From Desertimonas sp963733085 (GTDB lineage: Bacteria; Actinomycetota; Acidimicrobiia; Acidimicrobiales; Ilumatobacteraceae), in contig CAVTBY010000016.1 in assembly GCA_963733085.1 (NCBI GenBank), positions 87,838-151,837 of the forward strand: a stretch of DNA of 64,000 bases. Reading direction: 5' to 3'. The position numbers were made by a program, and so were the translations under genes. Of this stretch, positions 7,379 to 17,531 are shown piece after piece. Positions within the stretch are counted from its first letter, which is position 1, and every line of letters starts with the position of its first letter. The notes beneath the pieces are model-generated. The model ran no database searches, was not told where the DNA came from, and saw nothing but the letters and a program-made list of their open reading frames with translations.

Positions 7379-8763
7379 GAGCGCCTCCCGTCGGCAAGGG
7401 CGGCCCGAAGGGCCCGCCCGTCCGTGGCGATCACCTCGACTGGTCGCGGCAGGGCTTCGACGGAACCGCCGTCGAGGAACCGACCGTCGTCCGACAGGCA
7501 CACGTCGGGAAGCAGATAGCGATGTCCGGCGGGTTCGTCGCCGAGCACGCGACCGAGATCGGCGGCAGTCATCAGCCCGCTCACGCCCGTGTTGCCGCCA
7601 AAGAACTCGTTGCCGACCGGGATCACCCGGACATCGTCGCGATTGAGCGAGGCGACGAGCGGCTGCAGCACCTTGGCGCCGAGCTCGCCGGTCAAGATGC
7701 CGATCGGCGATGTACGCCGCGGCGCCAGCGTGACCGGCGCCGGAGCCGAGCCGCTGCTCGAACACGGAGTGCGATAGTCCGTCGGGTTGCGAGGAGCGTC
7801 GACGGCGGCGAAGAAGCCACGTCTCGTGCCGGTGACCTCGTCGACGTGGCCGTAGAACTCACTCTCGAACGTCCGGGCCATCCCCACGCCGTCTTCGTGC
7901 ATCGGGAACCCGTCGTACCGTTCGGCGGGCGGGAATGCTCGATCGGCCATCACGTAGTACTCGTCGGCGGCGTGGACGAGTCGTCGGCCGAGGGCCATGA
8001 GGTATACGTCCTGCCAGTCCTCGACGGCGTCGATCACGGCGCCTGCCTCATCGCTGGTGTGCACGCGCAGGTTCGCCTCCGGGTTGAAGCGGGAGATTCC
8101 GAGCGGGACGACGGCAACGGTGGCCAGCTCGGGGTACTCGTCGAGGATTCCTGCCAGGGTGTCGTCGAGCCGGGCCCCGTCGTTGACACCGGGACACACG
8201 ACGATCTGGCCACGAACCTCGATGCCGTGGTCGAGCAGAGCCCGTAGCCAGCGCAGGCTCGTCGCGCCCCGACGGTTGCGCAGCATCGTCGCCCGCAGGT
8301 CGGGATCGGTGGAGTGGATCGACACGTGAAGCGGCGACAGGCGCTCTGTCACCACTCGTTCGAGGTCGGCCTCGGTGAACCGAGTCAGCGTCGTGAAGTT
8401 GCCGTAGAGGAAGCTCAGCCTGTAGTCGTCGTCCTTGAGGTAGAGGCTCCGCCGCATACCCTTGGGCAGCTGGTAGATGAAGCAGAACTCGCAGTGGTTG
8501 TCGCAGGTGCGGACGCGGTCGAACACGGCGCTGGAGACCTCGACACCGAGGGGAAGGCCCGCCGACTTGGCGATGGCGACCTCGACCTCGATGCCGTTGC
8601 GCGAGAGCAGCAGGTCGACGTCGGACTCGTCCGACCACAGCTGCCACTCGATGACATCGCGAGGAACGCGGCCGTTGAGGCGCAGCACGGCGTCACCGGG
8701 CAGCACCCCCGCGTTTTCTGCGGGCGAATCAGGCGCGACAGCGACAACGACGGGCACGGACAT
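7375..8763 (-). CDS. DUF512 radical-SAM protein with N-terminal PDZ-like domain
   Basis: 462 residues. A PDZ-like region (PDSPAENAGVLPGDAVLRLNG, residues about 11-31) precedes a radical-SAM core whose iron-sulfur cysteines are Cys87, Cys91 and Cys94 (CDNHCEFC). A C-terminal DUF512 domain follows, with LTGELGAKVLQP and VGNEFFGGNTGVSGL. The family is widespread next to der in actinobacteria, clostridia and cyanobacteria; its substrate is unknown. The four-base overlap with der repeats that conserved pairing. Confidence 0.9.
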   Translation of the reverse strand: MSVPVVVAVAPDSPAENAGVLPGDAVLRLNGRVPRDVIEWQLWSDESDVDLLLSRNGIEVEVAIAKSAGLPLGVEVSSAVFDRVRTCDNHCEFCFIYQLPKGMRRSLYLKDDDYRLSFLYGNFTTLTRFTEADLERVVTERLSPLHVSIHSTDPDLRATMLRNRRGATSLRWLRALLDHGIEVRGQIVVCPGVNDGARLDDTLAGILDEYPELATVAVVPLGISRFNPEANLRVHTSDEAGAVIDAVEDWQDVYLMALGRRLVHAADEYYVMADRAFPPAERYDGFPMHEDGVGMARTFESEFYGHVDEVTGTRRGFFAAVDAPRNPTDYRTPCSSSGSAPAPVTLAPRRTSPIGILTGELGAKVLQPLVASLNRDDVRVIPVGNEFFGGNTGVSGLMTAADLGRVLGDEPAGHRYLLPDVCLSDDGRFLDGGSVEALPRPVEVIATDGRALRAALADGRRS

Positions 8764-8885
8764 GGCCGTACCAGGCTAAGGGCTTGAGCGGACAGGCAGC
8801 GATGGTGCTGCGTCAAGCGGCCGTAAATCTGGGTCGGCTCGCCTATCGGCTCGCCTCCTGTGGGCGCCTCGGTAGCTTGAATCCC

Positions 8886-9929
8886 GTGCCCGTCGAGAAG
8901 GTGCTGCTTGCCGAGCCGCGCGGATTCTGTGCCGGCGTTGAGATGGCGATCAAGGCGCTCGCCTGGATGGTCCGCGCCTTCGAGCCGCCCGTGTACTGCT
9001 ACCACGAGATCGTCCACAACCAGCTGATCGTCGAGCGCTTCGAACGTCAGGGTGTCGTCTTCGTCGACGACATCACCGAGGTTCCCGCCGGCTACCCGAT
9101 CATGCTGTCCGCCCACGGATCCGCCCCGGCCGTCGTCGCGGCGGCACGGGCGCGGGGCAGTTACGTCGTCGACTCGGTGTGCCCGCTGGTCACCAAAGTG
9201 CACCACGAGGTCCGCGTGCGATCCAGCAAGGGCTACCGCATCGTCTACGTCGGTCACGACGGTCACGAGGAGGCGGTTGGCACGATGGCAGTGGCTCCCG
9301 AGGCGATCAGCCGGGTGGAGTCCGTCGCCGAGGTCGAGGCCCTCGAGCAGTTCAGCGGACCGGTGGCACTGCTCGCCCAGACGACGCTGTCCCACCGCGA
9401 CTGGAACGACGTGGCTGTCGCCGTCAAGGAGCGCTATCCCGATGCGTGGACACCGGGCCGCAGCGACCTGTGCTTCGCCACGACCAACCGGCAGTCGGCG
9501 CTGATGGAGTTGGCGGCCCGGTGCGGTGCGATCGTCGTCATCGGTTCGGCGAACTCGTCGAACACGCGGGCGCTCGAGAAGCTCGCCAGGGAGGCGGGGT
9601 GTGACCGAGTTGCCAGGGTGAACACCGCCGCCGAGATCCCCGCCGAGTTCTTCGATCCGTCGCTCGTCGTCGGCGTGACCGCTGGAGCCTCGGCGCCGAA
9701 CGAGGTCGTCGAACAAGTCATCAGCACCCTTGCCCCGCGCAACGGCGTCGAGATCGTGCGCGTGACTGAGGAGGACGAGTACTTCCCACCGCCGCGCAAC
9801 CTGCGTGACCTCCAGGCGGCGATCGAGGTGGCGGCAACGTCGATGCTCGGTGGGACCGCCGATGCGCGACCGATGGACGATCGCAGCCTCAGCGCCAGCA
9901 CCGTGCTCGCCGCCCTCGCTGCCGGCTGA
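8886..9929 (+). CDS. ispH: 4-hydroxy-3-methylbut-2-enyl diphosphate reductase
   Basis: 347 residues from GTG 8886. IspH makes IPP and DMAPP in the last step of the MEP isoprenoid pathway with a 4Fe-4S cluster. The three cluster cysteines are Cys15 (PRGFCAGV), Cys99 (DSVCPLVTK) and Cys196 (SDLCFATTNRQ). Substrate-binding residues in EIVHN, SAHGS and GVTAGASAPN are also present. It is divergent from the DUF512/der operon with a 122-base intergenic region. The upstream in-frame extension from 8784 is not conserved sequence. Confidence 0.96.
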   Translation: MPVEKVLLAEPRGFCAGVEMAIKALAWMVRAFEPPVYCYHEIVHNQLIVERFERQGVVFVDDITEVPAGYPIMLSAHGSAPAVVAAARARGSYVVDSVCPLVTKVHHEVRVRSSKGYRIVYVGHDGHEEAVGTMAVAPEAISRVESVAEVEALEQFSGPVALLAQTTLSHRDWNDVAVAVKERYPDAWTPGRSDLCFATTNRQSALMELAARCGAIVVIGSANSSNTRALEKLAREAGCDRVARVNTAAEIPAEFFDPSLVVGVTAGASAPNEVVEQVISTLAPRNGVEIVRVTEEDEYFPPPRNLRDLQAAIEVAATSMLGGTADARPMDDRSLSASTVLAALAAG

Positions 9930-9938
9930 ATCCAGCGC

Positions 9939-11159
9939 TCAGTTACGCGGCACCTGGCTCCACGGGATGTCGCGATCAACGCGCACGTCGCCGGGAAGAC
10001 CGAGGACGCGCTCGCCGAGGATGTTGTACATCACCTCGGACGTTCCACCCTCGATCGAGTTGGCGCGGCTGCGCAGGAACGCCTTCTGGAGGCTGTCGCT
10101 GTCGGACGAGAAGCGTGGCCGCTTCATCGTGTAGTCGCCGTACAGCATCCCCTCGGCGCCCGACAGAGTGACGGCGAGATCGAGCACGTCCTTGTTGAGG
10201 GCGGCGGCGGCGACCTTGCCGATCGACCCCTCAGGGCCGGGATCGCCGAGCTTGCGGTTCACCGAGGCGCGGATGTTCGTCAAGCGCAGCACCTCGGCAC
10301 GGATCCACAGCTTGAGCACCTCGTCCTGCCGTGCGGCAGTGCGTTGATCGGCGGGCAACTCTGCCCACACAGCGAGGAGCTGACCGATCACGCCGGATCC
10401 GCGTTGCGGGATCAACCCGCCGATCGAGACGCGCTCGTTCATCAGCGTCGTCAGCGACACGCGCCACCCGTCGCCAGGCTTGCCGAGCATCGCCGTGACG
10501 GGAATCCGCGTGTCCGTGAAGTACACCTCGTTGAACTCGGCGTCGCCGGTGATCTGCCGCAGCGGTCGGACTTCGACGCCGGGCGCGCTCATGTCGACGA
10601 CGAACGCCGCCAGGCCGGCGTGCTTGACCGCCTCCGGATCGGTTCGGACGACGAGCAGCCCCCAGCGAGAGACGTGGGCGAGCGACGTCCACACCTTCTG
10701 ACCGTTGACGACCCACTCGTCGCCGTCGCGGACACCTCGGGCGGCCAGCCCGGCAAAGTCGGAGCCGGCCCCCGGTTCGGAGAAGAGCTGGCACCAGACC
10801 TCTTCTCCGGTGAACAGCGGCCGCAGGTAGCGACGCTTCTGCTCCGGCGTCCCCCAGGTGATGAGCGTCGGGGCGACCATCCCGTATCCGATCGGATTGC
10901 GCCAGATCGCATTGGGGGCACCCGCAGCGGCGAGGCGATCGTCGATCGTGCGCTGGTGCCTGGGGCTGAGCCCGAGCCCGCCCTCTCCAACGGGGAAGTG
11001 CACCCACGCCAGACCGCGGTCGAACTGGGCGCCCAGGAACTCGGCAGTCTCGGTGGCCGTCGGTGGATGGTCGGCGAGGAGGCCGTCGATCAGTTCGTCG
11101 ACCTGCCGCGGGGCGTCAACCTCGTCTGCTTGGGGATCGGCGATCGTGCCGGAGCTCAT
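9939..11159 (-). CDS. Acyl-CoA dehydrogenase
   Basis: 406 residues with the standard acyl-CoA dehydrogenase layout: helical N-terminus, beta domain with CQLFSEPGAGSDFAG and WVVNGQKVWTSLAH, and C-terminal helices ending in SIEGGTSEVMYNILGERVLGLP. The flavoprotein would oxidise an acyl-CoA to the enoyl-CoA. It is divergent from the acyl-CoA ligase gene at 11219 (59 bases apart), so the two are probably regulated together. Such FadE-like enzymes with GTSEV serve fatty-acid or steroid side-chain oxidation; chain specificity is not visible. Confidence 0.92.
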   Translation of the reverse strand: MSSGTIADPQADEVDAPRQVDELIDGLLADHPPTATETAEFLGAQFDRGLAWVHFPVGEGGLGLSPRHQRTIDDRLAAAGAPNAIWRNPIGYGMVAPTLITWGTPEQKRRYLRPLFTGEEVWCQLFSEPGAGSDFAGLAARGVRDGDEWVVNGQKVWTSLAHVSRWGLLVVRTDPEAVKHAGLAAFVVDMSAPGVEVRPLRQITGDAEFNEVYFTDTRIPVTAMLGKPGDGWRVSLTTLMNERVSIGGLIPQRGSGVIGQLLAVWAELPADQRTAARQDEVLKLWIRAEVLRLTNIRASVNRKLGDPGPEGSIGKVAAAALNKDVLDLAVTLSGAEGMLYGDYTMKRPRFSSDSDSLQKAFLRSRANSIEGGTSEVMYNILGERVLGLPGDVRVDRDIPWSQVPRN

Positions 11160-11218
11160 CAGCTGAAGGTACCCGCGCCGTTCGCTCGTTTCCGATCCGG
11201 ACCGCTACCTTGCGCGCC

Positions 11219-12769
11219 ATGTTCCCCGGATCCCACGTCGAGACCCGTGGCGACGACCCAGCGGTCATCTGGGCGCCGACTGGTTCAGTGACCACCTTTG
11301 CCGAGCTCGACGCTGCCGCCAATCGGCTCTCTCGCCTGCTGCGTTCACTCGGTGTCGAAACGGGAGGACATGTCGCACTGTGCCTCGAGAACCATCCCCG
11401 CTACGTGGAATTGCTCTGGGGTTGCCACTACGCCGGGAGCGTGTACACCGCCGCCTCATCACGCCTGACGAGCGGCGAGCTGGCGTACATCGTCCATGAC
11501 TGCGGGGCCACGGTCTTCATCACCTCGCGGCACCTCGCCGACCTCGCCGCGGCGATCGTGCCCGAGACTTCCGGGGTCACGGCCCGGTTCATGCTCGACG
11601 GCACGATCGAGGGTTACGCACCCTACGAGGAGAGCGTCGCCGCCCAGGAACCGGCGCCGCTCCCCGACCGCGTCGCCGGCACCGACATGCTCTACTCGTC
11701 GGGGACGACCGGACGACCGAAGGGAGTGTCGGTACAACTCGGCGCCGGCCCGTTGGAGACCACCGACACCAGCGTGACGCTGCTTCTGCAGCTCCTTTTC
11801 GGCGTGACGTCGGACGACGTCTACCTGTCGCCGGCGCCGATGTACCACGCTGCGCCGTTGCGCTTCGTGATGAGCGCCAACGCCCTCGGCTGCACCACCG
11901 TGCTGATGGAGCGCTTCGACGCCGAGGAGTTCCTCGCCCTCATCGAGCGCTATCGCGTGACCGTCGTCCAGGTCGTGCCGACGATGTTCGTCCGCCTCCT
12001 CAAGCTGCCTGCCGAGGTGCGCGCCCGCTACGACGTCTCGTCGCTGCGTTGTGTCGTCCACGCCGCCGCCCCGTGTCCGGTACCGGTCAAAGAGCAGATG
12101 ATCGAGTGGTTCGGACCGGTGATCCACGAGTACTACGCCGGCACCGAGGCCAACGGCTTCGTCTACTGCAACTCGGAGGACTGGCTGGCCCACCCAGGCA
12201 CCGTCGGCCGGCTGCTCGTCGGCACACTCCACATCTGCGACGACGACTTCAACGAGCTACCCGTCGGCGAGACGGGGACGATCTGGTTCGAGGGAACAAA
12301 CCAGTTCGAGTACCACAACGATCCGGAGAAGACGGCCAGCTCCCGGCATCCGCAGGGTTGGACCACGCTGGGAGATGTCGGCTATGTCGACGCCGACGGC
12401 TTCTTGTTCCTCACCGATCGAAAGTCGTACATGATCATCTCGGGTGGTGTGAACATCTACCCGCAGGAGGCGGAGAACGTCCTGATCACCCACGACAAGG
12501 TCGTCGACGTTGCCGTCCTCGGAGTCCCCCACGACGAGTTCGGCGAAGAGGTCAAGGCCGTCGTCCAGCCCGTCACCATGCCCGTCGACGACGACGAGGC
12601 GGCCGCCCTTGCCGCCGAGCTGATCCGCTACTGCCGGGCACACCTCGCCGACTTCAAGTGCCCGCGATCGGTCGAGTTCCGCACTGAGCTGCCCCGCCAC
12701 CCGACTGGCAAGCTGTACAAGCGCCTGCTCAAGGACGAGTTCTGGGGAGCGGCCGAGCGGGGCGCGTGA
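11219..12769 (+). CDS. Acyl-CoA synthetase (AMP-forming ligase)
   Basis: 516 residues from ATG 11219. The adenylate-forming motifs are clear: the P-loop-like YSSGTTGRPKGVS near residue 160, YYAGTEANGF, a TDRKSYMIISGGVNIYPQE hinge and the C-terminal lysine in PTGKLYKRLL. It would activate a carboxylic acid to its acyl-CoA. It pairs divergently with an acyl-CoA dehydrogenase, so entry of a fatty or aromatic/steroidal acid into beta-oxidation is likely. Confidence 0.93.
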   Translation: MFPGSHVETRGDDPAVIWAPTGSVTTFAELDAAANRLSRLLRSLGVETGGHVALCLENHPRYVELLWGCHYAGSVYTAASSRLTSGELAYIVHDCGATVFITSRHLADLAAAIVPETSGVTARFMLDGTIEGYAPYEESVAAQEPAPLPDRVAGTDMLYSSGTTGRPKGVSVQLGAGPLETTDTSVTLLLQLLFGVTSDDVYLSPAPMYHAAPLRFVMSANALGCTTVLMERFDAEEFLALIERYRVTVVQVVPTMFVRLLKLPAEVRARYDVSSLRCVVHAAAPCPVPVKEQMIEWFGPVIHEYYAGTEANGFVYCNSEDWLAHPGTVGRLLVGTLHICDDDFNELPVGETGTIWFEGTNQFEYHNDPEKTASSRHPQGWTTLGDVGYVDADGFLFLTDRKSYMIISGGVNIYPQEAENVLITHDKVVDVAVLGVPHDEFGEEVKAVVQPVTMPVDDDEAAALAAELIRYCRAHLADFKCPRSVEFRTELPRHPTGKLYKRLLKDEFWGAAERGA

Positions 12770-12823
12770 TCGCGCCGAACCAGATCTGCGAACCGGATCG
12801 CCGCGGTGCCCGAATAGGTCACC

Positions 12824-13231
12824 GTGGAACGAGCCCGGATCATTCGCATCGTTGTCGCCGCCTGCGCCGGTTCATTGGCGCTCGGACTCGCCTCGTGCGC
12901 AGACGACGGCAACGCCGACAACGTCAACATCGTCAACGACGTCGAACTCGCAACTGCGACGACCGCCGGCGAGTCGGCTGCGAGCTTCGAGATCGAGATC
13001 GCCGACTTCCAGTTCGGCCCGGCCGACGCCGTCGTACCGGTCGGCACCGAGGTGGTGTGGCTGAACAACGACACCGACGTCCACAGCATCATTTCGACGG
13101 GTGACCTCTTCGCCAGCTCCGCTGTATTCGACCCCGGTCAGTCCTACGCCGTGACCTTCACCGAACCCGGCACCTACGCATACACCTGCGGCGTCCACCC
13201 CTTCATGGAAGGCACCATCACCGTCGAGTGA
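12824..13231 (+). CDS. Cupredoxin (plastocyanin-like) lipoprotein
   Basis: 135 residues. A signal peptide ends in the lipobox LASC with Cys25, so the protein is anchored outside the membrane. The type-1 copper ligands are all visible: His87 (VHSII), then Cys122, His125 and Met128 in TCGVHPFMEG. The function is single-electron transfer or copper binding in the cell envelope. It starts at GTG 12824, 54 bases after the ligase gene. The partner oxidoreductase is not evident here. Confidence 0.87.
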   Translation: MERARIIRIVVAACAGSLALGLASCADDGNADNVNIVNDVELATATTAGESAASFEIEIADFQFGPADAVVPVGTEVVWLNNDTDVHSIISTGDLFASSAVFDPGQSYAVTFTEPGTYAYTCGVHPFMEGTITVE

Positions 13232-13400
13232 GATGGCGCGAGTCATCGCCGTCGTAGGGGCGACGCGGACTGCTGGGTGCCCACCTGGTTTGCGTCAGCC
13301 CGGCGACCACCATCGGGCCTTCTGGCTGACACAAACCGTCAACCGTCGTTTACGAGAGCATCAGCACCTGCTGGCATCGGTTCGGCCAGTCGCACTCGGG

Positions 13401-14798
13401 CTACGGCGACAGGATCACCATCTTCAACTCGGTCATCTCACGGACGGCGTAGGCGGGGCCCTCGCGGGTGTTGCCGCTGTCGCGGAGACCGCCGTAGGGC
13501 TGCTGGTCGGCGCGCCACGTCGGGACCTCGTTGACGAGCACACCGCCGAAGTCGAGGGCGGCGAAAGCCTTCATCGCGTCGGCAAGGCGGCTAGTGAATA
13601 TCGCCGCCTGCAGGCCGTAGCGGGTGTCGTTGGCGAGGGCGATGGCCTCGTCGAGGCTGTCGTAGGCGGCGACGGCGACGACTGGGCCGAACACCTCGTT
13701 GCGGCACACCTCCATGTCCGGCGTGACATCGGTCAGTACGGTGGGGACGAGCACGCCGGCGTCGTCGACGGTGCCGCCACAGGCGATCGACGCTCCCTGC
13801 TCCACCGCCTCGTCGATCCACGACTTGACGCGATCGCGCTCGGACGTCGAGATCAGCGCCGACACCTCGGTGTCGTCGTCGAGAGGATCGCCGACAACCA
13901 GCGTCGAGACTTCGTCGACCAGCGCCGACGTGAACCCCTCGACGATGTCGCGGTGGACGAGGACTCGCTGAGTGGAGATGCAGCTCTGGCCGGCGTGGGA
14001 GAACCCAGCGACGCGGATCTTGCCGGCCGCCGTCTTCCAGTCGCTCTCGGCGTCGATGATCACCGGGGCGTTGTTGCCGAGCTCGAGGCCGACGCGCTTG
14101 CGCGGCGCCCGTGCCCGAATCCCCCAGCCGACCTCGGGAGAGCCGGTGAACGTGATCATGGCGATGTCCGGGTGTTCGACGATCGCGTTGCCAACCGTGC
14201 CGCCGCCTCCGGTGACGACGTGGAGGTACTCGGCGGGAAGTCCGCACTCGTCGACGAGCAGGGCGGCGAGGGCGACGGCACTGAGGGGCGTCTGCGACGC
14301 CGGCTTGAGGACCACGGGGCAGCCGGCGGCGATCGCCGGAGCGAGCTTGTGGGCGACGAGGTTGAGCGGGAAGTTGAAGGGCGAGATCGCCCCGACGACG
14401 CCGATCGGTACGCGCATCGCGAACCCGACCTTGCCCTCCCCTGCGGCGATCGCATCGAGCGGGACCACCTCGCCGGCGAACGTGCGGGCCTCGGCCGCGG
14501 CGAACTGGAACGTGCCGACCGCACGCTGCGCTTCGGCCCTGGCGGTGCGGATCGGCTTCGCCGCCTCGGCGGCGATCGTCCTGGCGAACTCCTCTTCCCG
14601 CTCGCCGAGCAACCGGGCCGCGGTGTCGAGGATCTCCGCCCGCTTCCACCGTGGCAGTGGACCTGCACGGAGGGCCTGTTTCGCTGTCGCCACGGCGCGG
14701 TCGACATCGTCGGCGGTCGACAGCGGGACCCGACCGATCTCGGAACCGTCGAAAGGCGACGTGACGACCACCTCGTCGCTGATCTCGTCGCTGCTCAT
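13401..14798 (-). CDS. NAD(P)-dependent aldehyde dehydrogenase
   Basis: 465 residues from ATG 14798 (another in-frame ATG at 14810). The family features are present in order: AISPFNFPLNL, FTGSPEVG at the nucleotide site, the general base in LELGNNAP, the catalytic cysteine in GQSCIST, and EVFGPVVAVAAY near the end. Its substrate is unspecified; the sequence resembles succinate-semialdehyde or lactaldehyde dehydrogenase-like members. An 894-residue open frame covering 13401-16085 is mostly shadow. Bases 13232-13400 hold no gene that I see. Confidence 0.92.
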   Translation of the reverse strand: MSSDEISDEVVVTSPFDGSEIGRVPLSTADDVDRAVATAKQALRAGPLPRWKRAEILDTAARLLGEREEEFARTIAAEAAKPIRTARAEAQRAVGTFQFAAAEARTFAGEVVPLDAIAAGEGKVGFAMRVPIGVVGAISPFNFPLNLVAHKLAPAIAAGCPVVLKPASQTPLSAVALAALLVDECGLPAEYLHVVTGGGGTVGNAIVEHPDIAMITFTGSPEVGWGIRARAPRKRVGLELGNNAPVIIDAESDWKTAAGKIRVAGFSHAGQSCISTQRVLVHRDIVEGFTSALVDEVSTLVVGDPLDDDTEVSALISTSERDRVKSWIDEAVEQGASIACGGTVDDAGVLVPTVLTDVTPDMEVCRNEVFGPVVAVAAYDSLDEAIALANDTRYGLQAAIFTSRLADAMKAFAALDFGGVLVNEVPTWRADQQPYGGLRDSGNTREGPAYAVREMTELKMVILSP

Positions 14799-14819
14799 GG
14801 TGGCGACCATACTTCCGTC

Positions 14820-15566
14820 ATGGCATCGCGTCACCCGTACCTCGACTGGCCTGGTGCGGTCGCCCTCGCCCACCGCGGCGGAGCGAGCGACGCCCCGGAG
14901 AACACGATGCGTGCGTTCGAACAGGCGGTGTCGATCGGCTACCGCTATCTCGAGACTGACGTCCGGGTGAGCGCCGACGGGAAGGTGGTGGTCTTTCACG
15001 ACGAGAACCTGGCGCGCCTGTGCGGGCGCCCGGAGCGAGTTTCCGAGCTGACCGCAACGGAGCTCGCCACCGCGAGGATCAACGGCACCGAGCCGATCCC
15101 GACACTCGACGACGTGCTCGACGCCTGGCCCGAAGCCCGCTTCAACATCGACTGCAAGAGCGACGCCGGAATCCGGCCGCTGGCCGAGGTGATCAACCGG
15201 CATCGCGCGCTCGACCGGGTGTGCCTGACGTCGTTCAGCGATCGCCGGGTCCGCGCCCTGCGCAAGCGACTCGGCCCCAGGTTGTGTACCGCCGCCGGGA
15301 CGTGGGAGCTGGCACTGCTCAAGCTGACCGGATTTCCCGCTGGCGCCCTTGCCGCCCAGGTGCCGGTCCGCCGATCGTTCGTCACCGTCGTCACCGAGCG
15401 CTTCGTCCGCCGCTGCCATCGACGGGGAGTCGCCGTCCACGTGTGGACCATCGACGACGCCGCCGAGATGCACCGGCTCCTCGACCTCGGTGTGGACGGG
15501 ATCATGACCGACCGCCCGGCGGTGCTCCGGGAGGTGCTCGTCGGTCGCGGCGCCTGGCACGAGTAG
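14820..15566 (+). CDS. Glycerophosphodiester phosphodiesterase
   Basis: 248 residues. It hydrolyses glycerophosphodiesters to glycerol-3-phosphate and an alcohol. The GDPD signature is clear: AHRGGASDAPENT (catalytic His and Glu), ETDVRVSADGKVVVFHDENL with metal-binding Glu/Asp and second His, FNIDCKSD, and the terminal VHVWTIDDAAEM and GVDGIMTDRP. No signal peptide is seen, so it is probably cytoplasmic. It is divergent from the aldehyde dehydrogenase with only 21 bases between starts. Confidence 0.92.
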   Translation: MASRHPYLDWPGAVALAHRGGASDAPENTMRAFEQAVSIGYRYLETDVRVSADGKVVVFHDENLARLCGRPERVSELTATELATARINGTEPIPTLDDVLDAWPEARFNIDCKSDAGIRPLAEVINRHRALDRVCLTSFSDRRVRALRKRLGPRLCTAAGTWELALLKLTGFPAGALAAQVPVRRSFVTVVTERFVRRCHRRGVAVHVWTIDDAAEMHRLLDLGVDGIMTDRPAVLREVLVGRGAWHE

Positions 15567-15594
15567 CTCAGGGCCCGAATTACTGTCGTTGTCG

Positions 15595-17176
15595 ATGACT
15601 GCCCGCCAGGTCCCGTTCCACGCGGCGCGTGGTAGCCGCTGGGTGGTCGCTGCCGCCGACCAGCTGGCGACACAGGCCGGAATGTGGGCATTCGCCCGCG
15701 GCGGCAACGCCGTCGACGCCGCGATCGCCGCCAACGCGGCGATCGCCGTCACCGGCCCCCACCTCTGTGGGATGGGTGGCGACCTGTTCGCCATCGTTTC
15801 GACACCCGGCGGCGACCTCGTCGGGCTCAACGCCAGCGGGCGGGCAGGGTCGGGCGCCGACGCCGCGGCGATGCGCGCTGAGGGTCTCGCGTCAATGCCG
15901 CTGCGCGGCGATCTGCGCAGCGTGACGATTCCGGGATGTGTCGACGGGTGGGTCGCTCTCCACGAACGGTTCGGCCAGCTCGCCCTCGATGTGATCCTCA
16001 CTCCGGCGATTCGCCTCGCCGCAGGTGGATTCCCGGCCGGACCACTGCTCGCCCTCGTCGTGACGTTCCTCGACGACGCCGGCAAACGCGAGCTGCACGA
16101 GCTCGTCGACCAGGCAGTTCGTCCGGGCGCGATCGTTCGCCGGCCGGGGGTCGCCTTGACGCTGCAGGCGATTGCCCGTGGCGGCCGCGCCGCGTTCTAC
16201 GGCGGGGCGTTCGGCGAAGGGCTGATCCACCGCAGCGAAGGCCTGTTCAGCGACGCCGATCTGGCGCAGCCTCAGGCCGACTGGGTCGACATCATTCGCA
16301 CCGAGGTGTTCGGTGTCGAGCTGTGTTCGCTGCCTCCGAACTCCCAGGGCTACCTCACGCTGGGGACCGTTCGACTGGCGGCCGACGCCGGGCTGCCGCC
16401 CGATCCGGACGAGGCGTTGTGGGCCCACCTGCTGATCGAGGCGGCAACCGCCGCCGCCTACGACCGGCCGGCGAAGCTGTACGAGGGCGCCGACGGCAAC
16501 GCCCTCATCGCCGACATCACGCAACGAGGCGAGCTGCTCGACATGGGCGGGGCATCCCGACGTGTCGCGGCAACCGCCGAGGGTGATACGACATACCTCT
16601 GCACCGCCGATTCCGACGGGTGGGCGGTGAGCTTGATCCAGTCGAATGCCTCCGGCTTCGGATCATGTCTCGTCGAACCGGTGACGTCGATCAACCTGCA
16701 GAATCGTGGCCTCGGATTCTCGCTCGTCGCGGGTCACCCGGCCGAGCTGGCGCCCGGGCGCCGGCCCCCGCACACGCTGTGCCCTGCCCTTGTTCGCCGC
16801 GACGGGCGCGTCGCCGCGGTGCTCGGCACGATGGGTGGAGACGCCCAGCCGCAGATCCTCGCCCAACTGGTGGCCAGGCTGTTTCATGGCGAGCAACCGG
16901 TGGCGACTTCCGTTGCCGCCCCACGCTGGGCGCTGCGGGGTCCGCAAACGGGATTCGACACGTGGACGAGCACGCTGCCGCCGACCGTTGTCGTCGAGGA
17001 CGGCGCCTCACCTGACTGGCTGGAAGGTCTGGCGTCACGCGGTCATGAGGTCTCCGTAGCCCGTCCGTTCGACGGCAGCCACTGGCCACGCCAACGTGAT
17101 CGTCGTCGAGCCGAACGGAACGTTCGCCGCGGCGGCGGACCCGCGCGCGTTGATCGGCGCCGCCGCCGCGATGTAG
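15595..17176 (+). CDS. Gamma-glutamyltransferase-like protein (one frameshift near the end)
   Basis: From ATG 15595 the frame encodes a gamma-glutamyltranspeptidase-family protein: GGNAVDAAIAANAAIAVTGP, the processing-site region ending in TTYLCTAD (the Thr would be the autocatalytic nucleophile), then NASGFGSCLV and LGTMGGDAQPQ. At about 17,080 the frame breaks; removing one base restores GHANVIVVEPNG and a natural stop TAG 17174-17176. The coding length is a multiple of three plus one, so a single inserted base explains it. The break is most simply a sequencing error, but a real mutation cannot be excluded. No clear signal peptide. Confidence 0.85.
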
Positions 17177-17177
17177 C

Positions 17178-17531
17178 TCAGCTGGCGGTCAGCGCACGCC
17201 GTTGCCAGAGCAGGGTGACGATGGCGACGGTCAGCAGAACCGCTCCCGTCGGTGTCAGGAACCTGATCAGCAGCGCCGTCGAGAACCCGACCAGGGCAAC
17301 GGCGCCGGTGACCAGGTGAAGGCTGCGCCGACGACTCGATGACCGAGGCACGGCGGCGAGGGCGGTGAGCACGATGGCGGCGACGAGCAGGACTCGCACC
17401 GTTAGCTCCCGGCCGGTGGCCGTCACGGAGCCATCGGGTGTCCCGACGACCGGGAGGGCCAGGACGAGGACCGTCGCGACGAGGGCGGTCCACAGCAGCA
17501 TCGGCGAGCGGGCTGCGTTCGAGACGGTCAC
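17178..17531 (-). CDS. Small membrane protein
   Basis: 117 residues from GTG 17531. Three to four hydrophobic segments (LLWTALVATVLVLALP, VLLVAAIVLTALAAV, AVALVGFSTALLI, AVLLTVAIVTLL) suggest an integral membrane protein. No family is recognised. Its start overlaps the TGA of the upstream membrane gene by four bases (17528-17531), so the two are translated together and may form a complex. Confidence 0.72.
   Translation of the reverse strand: MTVSNAARSPMLLWTALVATVLVLALPVVGTPDGSVTATGRELTVRVLLVAAIVLTALAAVPRSSSRRRSLHLVTGAVALVGFSTALLIRFLTPTGAVLLTVAIVTLLWQRRALTAS

Noticed and set aside
6008..7765. 585-residue frame giving der a long N-terminal extension
   Set aside because: The extension overlaps the DUF512 coding region in another frame and is Arg-rich shadow sequence; the GTG at 7378 matches the family start and overlaps the upstream stop.
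13401..16085. 894-residue open frame on the minus strand
   Set aside because: Only the last 465 residues are the aldehyde dehydrogenase. The rest lies opposite well-supported glycerophosphodiesterase and gamma-glutamyltransferase genes and shows no family sequence.
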